A stretch of 64,000 bases of DNA from WRGT01 sp942493035 (GTDB lineage: Bacteria > Spirochaetota > UBA4802 > UBA5550). The notes below the pieces were generated by a model that saw only the letters and a list, made by a program, of their open reading frames with translations, ran no database searches and had not been told where the DNA came from. Location of the stretch: NCBI GenBank assembly GCA_942493035.1, contig OW818666.1, positions 1,426,001 through 1,490,000 of the forward strand. The letters are read 5' to 3'. Positions within the stretch are counted from its first letter, which is position 1; the number at the start of each line of letters is the position of its first letter. Shown here piece by piece: positions 61,214 through 64,000 of this stretch. The position numbers were made by a program, and so were the translations under genes.

Positions 61214-63151
61214 TTACTCATACATACTATCGATCTCTTTAGCGAATCTTTCAATTATCTCCTTCTTCTTGACTTTCTGTGATGGTGTAAGAAGCCCGTT
61301 CATTTCTGTAAATCTTTCGTTGAGAATTGTATATTGTTTTATCTTTTCATAACTTTCAAGTTCACAATTGGCAGTGTCAATTTCATCTTTAATAAGCTCC
61401 TGAAGCTGATAATTAGATATAAAATCATCGCCGACTTTTACACAAGTTCTAAAACCGCCGTAATCATCCCACTGCAGAAGATCTTTTTTATATTTAGCCC
61501 CCTCTTTATCGAAGAGATCGATAAAATAATTATAATTGGGAACTATCAATGCCGAGATATAGCGTTTATCATCACCTACGATGAGAACCTGATCTATATA
61601 ACTGCTCGTTGAAAACAGATCAACAATTTTAAATGGTGATATATTCTTACCTGAATCTGTACATATAATAGATTTTTTACGATCCAGTATTCTGTAATAA
61701 CCATATTCATCAACCGTAACCATATCCCCGGTTTTAAACCATCCGTCTTCCGTAAACAGCTCGTTAGTCCACTCCGGCTGATTGAGATACTCCCTGAATA
61801 CGCCGGCGCCTGTTATCTCCAGCTCGCCTTCGTCTGAGACTCTGCTCTGACTTCCGCAGGCATTTATACCGATATAACCTGGTTTCAATGCCGTAATAGG
61901 ATTTACAATACATGCATTAAAACTTTCCGTAAGCCCGTAACCTTCAACAATAGGGACACCGATTGCATAAAAATATTTAAGGAGATCTGCCGGGATTGCA
62001 GCAGTTGATGATAAAGAAAATCTTAATCTGGTGCCGAATATTGAACGTATTTTAACAAGAATTTTATCTGCAATTTTAAACTTCAGACGCAGAACAGGTC
62101 CCAGTTTTGATACCACATCAAAATCCTTGTGCATATTGTAGCAGCCTTTCTCATCCTTTCTATACTCAAGAACCTCGTAGCCTACGTTCAGCGCCCATGA
62201 TATAAACCTTTTTTTGAATGCATGCTGATTCATAACATACTGAAGTTGAAGATACATTTTTTCATATAATCTTGGAACACAGTTTAACCATGTGGGGTTA
62301 TATTTTCTCAAATCATTAATAAGCGTCCCCACCTTATCGGCATAGGCAATTGTTGAAGAATGATATATTGCTGCAAGCTGGCATGATCCTCTGTCAAAAA
62401 TATGCGCTAAGGGGAGGAAACAGAGAGTAACATCGTTCTCATTAAGAGCCATGCCGTATCTCTCCATAAACTCGTCTGCTCCGGCAATCCTTGAACTGCA
62501 ATGAAAATGGGTAAGAATAACGCCCTTACCAGGGCCAGTTGTTCCTGAAGTATAAATTATAGTATACCAGTCATCGAGAGTAATTGATTCTCTTCTATTT
62601 AATAGATCGAAGTAGTGCTCCTCTTTCCATGAATTCCCTTTATCAATCAGCTCCTGCATTCCGATTATACGGCTGTCGCTGCTTTTATAATTAATATCCA
62701 GAATGATAACCTTTTCCAGTTTGGGTATATCATTAAATGAAGCCATTATTTTATCGAGAAGATCTTCATCCCCTACAAAAATATACCGGCTTTCAGAATC
62801 GTTCATTATATAAACTATCTCTTTTGTCTGTAAAGTCGGGAAAATAGTAACGCTAACTCCGCCAGTGCAGGCAAGAGCCATATCGGTATGTGTCCAGTAT
62901 GGTGAGCTTTCTGACATTATTGCGGCTCTATCACCTTTATTCAATCCGAATGCCATTAGACCGCAGCTCATCGACTCCACTCTATCGCGCATTTCAGACC
63001 AGGTAAAACGCCCTTTATTGTCACCGGAATATAATTTAGCATTAAATAACTGAGCGTTACGGGCAGGGAATCTGCTGCAGGAATTATAAAAATGCCACGA
63101 TACAGGTTTCAAATCCTCTTTTTCCCATCGCCACTGTTCAACTGGAGTCAT
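61214..63151 (-). CDS. Long-chain fatty acid-CoA ligase (AMP-binding)
   Basis: 645 aa. P-loop YTSGTTGPGKGVILTH (~205-220), GYGLTESFNACIVNP, TGDMVTVDEYGYYRILDRKK and a C-terminal KxxxSPFKIVDLF-type segment (SGKNISPFK). Activates long-chain fatty acids through an acyl-AMP. Longer than FadD, closer to the FACL/AMP_binding group common in spirochaetes and deltaproteobacteria. ATG at 63151 is preceded by GGGAGAAAAATC. Monocistronic. Confidence 0.93.
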   Translation of the reverse strand: MTPVEQWRWEKEDLKPVSWHFYNSCSRFPARNAQLFNAKLYSGDNKGRFTWSEMRDRVESMSCGLMAFGLNKGDRAAIMSESSPYWTHTDMALACTGGVSVTIFPTLQTKEIVYIMNDSESRYIFVGDEDLLDKIMASFNDIPKLEKVIILDINYKSSDSRIIGMQELIDKGNSWKEEHYFDLLNRRESITLDDWYTIIYTSGTTGPGKGVILTHFHCSSRIAGADEFMERYGMALNENDVTLCFLPLAHIFDRGSCQLAAIYHSSTIAYADKVGTLINDLRKYNPTWLNCVPRLYEKMYLQLQYVMNQHAFKKRFISWALNVGYEVLEYRKDEKGCYNMHKDFDVVSKLGPVLRLKFKIADKILVKIRSIFGTRLRFSLSSTAAIPADLLKYFYAIGVPIVEGYGLTESFNACIVNPITALKPGYIGINACGSQSRVSDEGELEITGAGVFREYLNQPEWTNELFTEDGWFKTGDMVTVDEYGYYRILDRKKSIICTDSGKNISPFKIVDLFSTSSYIDQVLIVGDDKRYISALIVPNYNYFIDLFDKEGAKYKKDLLQWDDYGGFRTCVKVGDDFISNYQLQELIKDEIDTANCELESYEKIKQYTILNERFTEMNGLLTPSQKVKKKEIIERFAKEIDSMYE

Positions 63152-63434
63152 GATTTTTCTCCCTTTTCAATAATGTTATTATTTAAGAACAGTGTTCTAC
63201 AATTCAATTAAAATAACCTTAATTTGTAAAAAAATGGTAATTACTCAAAGAACGATAGTATTTTATTTACGATGCATCCCGGGTGCGACAAATAGCAATC
63301 TCTCTACAGATTTATGAGTAAATACAAATAATTCCAATCTTAATTTAGTGTCTTTTTTAATAAATATTAAAAAATAGTTTGATATTTATTAAAAACAGAA
63401 TAAAGTACGCCAAACACAAAAACAGGAAACCAGA

Positions 63435-64000
63435 ATGATAATACAAACCCTCAATGACAAAAAATTATCACTTCAGAATGACGGGAAACTGGAGCTATTT
63501 TTCATAGGAACAGGGAGCGCTTTTACAAAAAGACAGTTCCAGACAAATCTTCTTATTGTTAAAGGAAAAGATCATCTTTTAATTGATTGCGGAACGAAGT
63601 GCCCTCAGGCTGTATCTGAACTGGGAATTTCGGTTACGCAAATTAAAAATTTTCTAATAACACACTCTCATGCTGATCATATCGGCGGACTTGAAGAGAT
63701 ATCCCTTCTCGGCAGATATGTAACCAAGCGTAAACCTGTAATGGTTATCAATGAAACATATCAGCATATTCTCTGGGATATGTCACTGCGCGGCGGATGC
63801 GAGTATAACGAGGAGGAAGCTGGAGATATGCTTACCTTCAAGGATTTCTGGGATGTGATCAGACCGCAATGGCTGCCCGATTATAACAGGGAAACATTCG
63901 GTTTAAAAGTCGGAAATATTGATATTAAGATAATGAGAACAAAACATATTCCCGATTCATCATTCGACTGGCAGAGTTCATTCTGGAGCTGCGGTGTAAT
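63435..64000 (+). CDS. Metallo-beta-lactamase-fold hydrolase, partial
   Basis: At least 188 aa, cut by the window edge. Metal motif THSHADHIGG gives H77, H79, D81 and H82; FFIGTGSAFTKRQFQTNLLI is the family N-terminal strand pair. Similar to the RNase Z/phosphodiesterase-like group of MBL proteins. ATG at 63435 has CAGGAAA eight bases upstream. Divergent from the acyl-CoA ligase with 283 bp between, which holds no gene that I can see. Confidence 0.85.
   Translation, partial: MIIQTLNDKKLSLQNDGKLELFFIGTGSAFTKRQFQTNLLIVKGKDHLLIDCGTKCPQAVSELGISVTQIKNFLITHSHADHIGGLEEISLLGRYVTKRKPVMVINETYQHILWDMSLRGGCEYNEEEAGDMLTFKDFWDVIRPQWLPDYNRETFGLKVGNIDIKIMRTKHIPDSSFDWQSSFWSCGV

Overview
The window is AT-rich chromosome from a diderm (Gram-negative-type) bacterium. 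A twelve-gene type II secretion operon with an outer-membrane secretin, a TolC/HlyD exporter, DedA, an AsmA-like protein, a SpoIID-like protein with a loose lipobox, and a CHASE2-adenylate cyclase fit a spirochaete or similar lineage best. Spirochaetota is an inference; no rRNA or diagnostic marker is present.

Layout. 1-1401: start of folC (apparent frameshift) and a DAG-kinase-like lipid kinase. 1376-15029, minus strand: gspC-D-E-F-G-H-I-J-K-L-M-N followed by an IspH-UbiA fusion. 15113-20589: DedA, a small unknown, an AsmA-like protein and a CHASE2 cyclase. 20622-24093: three copies of a ~120-bp MITE-like repeat around argS and cinA, one with a perfect 9-bp target duplication at the cinA stop codon. 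24141-27415: a TPR protein and gcvH. 27479-33918: a compact 6.4-kb prophage between two Xer dif-like sites. 33970-42290: ispF, STAS, recJ, RNase H-like, zinc-ribbon, Nif3, queA, SpoIID, xerC/D. 42562-45723: exporter ATPase, adaptor and TolC without a permease. 45978-46137: tRNA-Thr and tRNA-Tyr. 46364-49499: ThiF-like, a small membrane protein, recG. 49654-58834: ftsH, then the RNA-processing/signalling row tilS-ybeY-pgpH-phoH-aspS. 59117-64000: small proteins, a long-chain acyl-CoA ligase and a metallo-beta-lactamase-fold protein cut by the window edge.

The most interesting object is the prophage. It has an HUH rolling-circle Rep, no integrase, no Zot-like ATPase and no terminase; a ~238-aa strongly expressed candidate capsid protein, an Arg-rich 47-aa protein, several tiny single-TM proteins, a C-terminally membrane-anchored M15-type peptidase, and a collar/fibre-like spike reachable by a -1 frameshift. 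This matches neither Inoviridae nor Microviridae. It resembles in logic the membrane-containing, tailless, circular ssDNA phage FLiP (Finnlakeviridae), but as a much smaller genome integrated at dif by the host XerC/D recombinases. One Xer recombinase gene lies 7.5 kb to the right. Reconstructing the two att sites gives a canonical host dif between the convergent genes gcvH and ispF, abutted by a perfect 25-bp palindrome, so the window probably spans the replication terminus.
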